A DNA stretch of 64,000 nucleotides from Hydractinia symbiolongicarpus (Eukaryota; Cnidaria; Hydrozoa; Anthoathecata; Hydractiniidae): assembly GCF_029227915.1 (NCBI RefSeq), contig NC_079881.1, positions 9,174,001 to 9,238,000 of the forward strand, given 5' to 3'. The notes under the pieces were generated by a model, which saw only the letters and a program-made list of their open reading frames with translations, made no database searches and had not been told where the DNA came from. Positions 63,086 through 64,000 of this stretch are shown here, in pieces (the first letter of the stretch is position 1; the number at the start of each line of letters is the position of its first letter). A program made the position numbers and the translations under genes.

Positions 63086-64000
63086 CTAAAATATAAAATA
63101 AACACATACACAATATTGCATCAATAGTCAAAAAGAAAATTCAAGTTTTGAGAGAACATATTTCGGTTTGACAATCACTGTATTTACGGATGTTTATATC
63201 TGGATATATAGGGGAGATAAACAATAGTGTGGAATCGTCGTTATTGCTGATATGGTTTGGTTGAGTGATTGTTGATGCCACAGTCAAGATTTTTAATGTT
63301 ATATGCTGTCGGATACCGTCCTTGTTTGTATCGACTTGTGTGACTATTGCTGTGGAAGACAACTTACGTTGATATTGATTATTGTTATCTTGTTTGTTCA
63401 TATCAGTTGTATATTATGACTTTTATGGTGAAACAAATACAACAGAGACTGATAGTGGGATTCTATTCAACATTATACCCTCTTTCTGGCATATCGAAGC
63501 ATATTTTTATTTACTTAAAAAGTATACGTATTTGTTTAAAACGTTTTGCACAATTTGTCTGAATTTTTTTTTTTTATTGCATTTAAAAAATTCTTTGCTG
63601 CTTCATTTTTTTTATTATTGTAGTGTCTTTCTTGAGTTTTACTAGACTAATGAAAAGACATTTATATGTCCAATGTAAAAAAAAACTTAAGTTCTAGGTT
63701 ATTTTTTAATCTTTTCACTTAATCCAAGACCAAAAAAGGGTACCTCAAGCAAAGATAAATAGTTTTATGAAGAATTATTGTAAGACATATCTGGAGTATC
63801 TACAGTTACATCCATATCTATATCTACACAAGTTGTTATATCTGAAAATATAAATTAAATAAAAAAATTATGTGTATGGAAGTGTGCGTGGAAAAAAAAA
63901 TTTGTAATCCAACAGTTTAAAGGTTACCATGTGAAAAAGCTTGAAAGGTTGTCTAGAAATTTGAATATAATTTTTTTAAATTCTTAATTGGTTCTTTCGA
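63086..64000. other. SUZ12 intron or upstream region; possible exon at 63768-63842
   Basis: The conserved residues that precede PFMLNRNL in SUZ12 are not found here, so earlier exons probably lie past 64000. On the minus strand a pyrimidine-rich TTTTCAG acceptor at about 63843 opens a frame reading ITTCVDIDMDVTVDTPDMSY then NNSS and a stop. This could be the last exon of another minus-strand gene or chance. No other feature is supported. Confidence 0.25.

Noticed and set aside
63141-63401. An 86-codon minus-strand frame (starts MNKQDNNNQYQRK) considered as the SUZ12 N-terminus.
   Set aside because: It lacks the conserved SUZ12 segment expected before PFMLNRNL and has no splice donor in phase with the exon at 63085.

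Overview
This is AT-rich eukaryotic genomic DNA with long introns, short exons, GT-AG splice sites and many decayed transposons. All four confidently assigned protein families (SOCS, DESI1, IRSp53/BAIAP2, SUZ12) are metazoan or have animal members. The base composition, the piggyBac copy, and a LINE whose reverse transcriptase is followed by a cysteine-rich finger suggest an invertebrate, probably a cnidarian. The species is inferred, not shown.

Layout from left to right. (1) 1408-2088 minus: a single-exon CIS/SOCS2-like SH2 plus SOCS-box protein. (2) 2.1-9.1 kb: a gene-free stretch of repeats. It holds a 1.6 kb element with inverted arrays of a roughly 20-nt motif around a tRNA-like sequence, and a tandem-module repeat whose relatives recur elsewhere in the window. 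(3) 9090-21453 plus: a 13-exon gene, 424 codons, encoding a DESI1-type PPPDE peptidase fused to a C-terminal PUL-like helical domain. (4) 22336-23454 minus: a single-exon type II membrane protein resembling a divergent GT10 fucosyltransferase. It is followed by a foldback MITE. (5) 28356-44857 minus: a 16-exon IRSp53/BAIAP2 homologue of 708 codons (IMD, serine-rich linker, SH3, proline run, acidic stretch, NPF tail). Its introns carry a LINE remnant, a 34-bp minisatellite and at least one TTAA-flanked inverted-repeat element. (6) 46815-63085 minus: the last 12 coding exons (598 codons) of the Polycomb PRC2 subunit SUZ12, including its C2H2 finger and VEFS box. Its N-terminal exons lie beyond the right edge. 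One SUZ12 intron hosts a frameshifted piggyBac transposase.

I assembled the exon models by hand from splice signals, reading phase and recalled family conservation. All three multi-exon models keep phase at every junction. The genes do not form one pathway. They are a cytokine/receptor signalling suppressor, a SUMO/ubiquitin-linked peptidase, a Golgi-type glycosyltransferase-like protein, a membrane-bending actin adaptor and a chromatin repressor.
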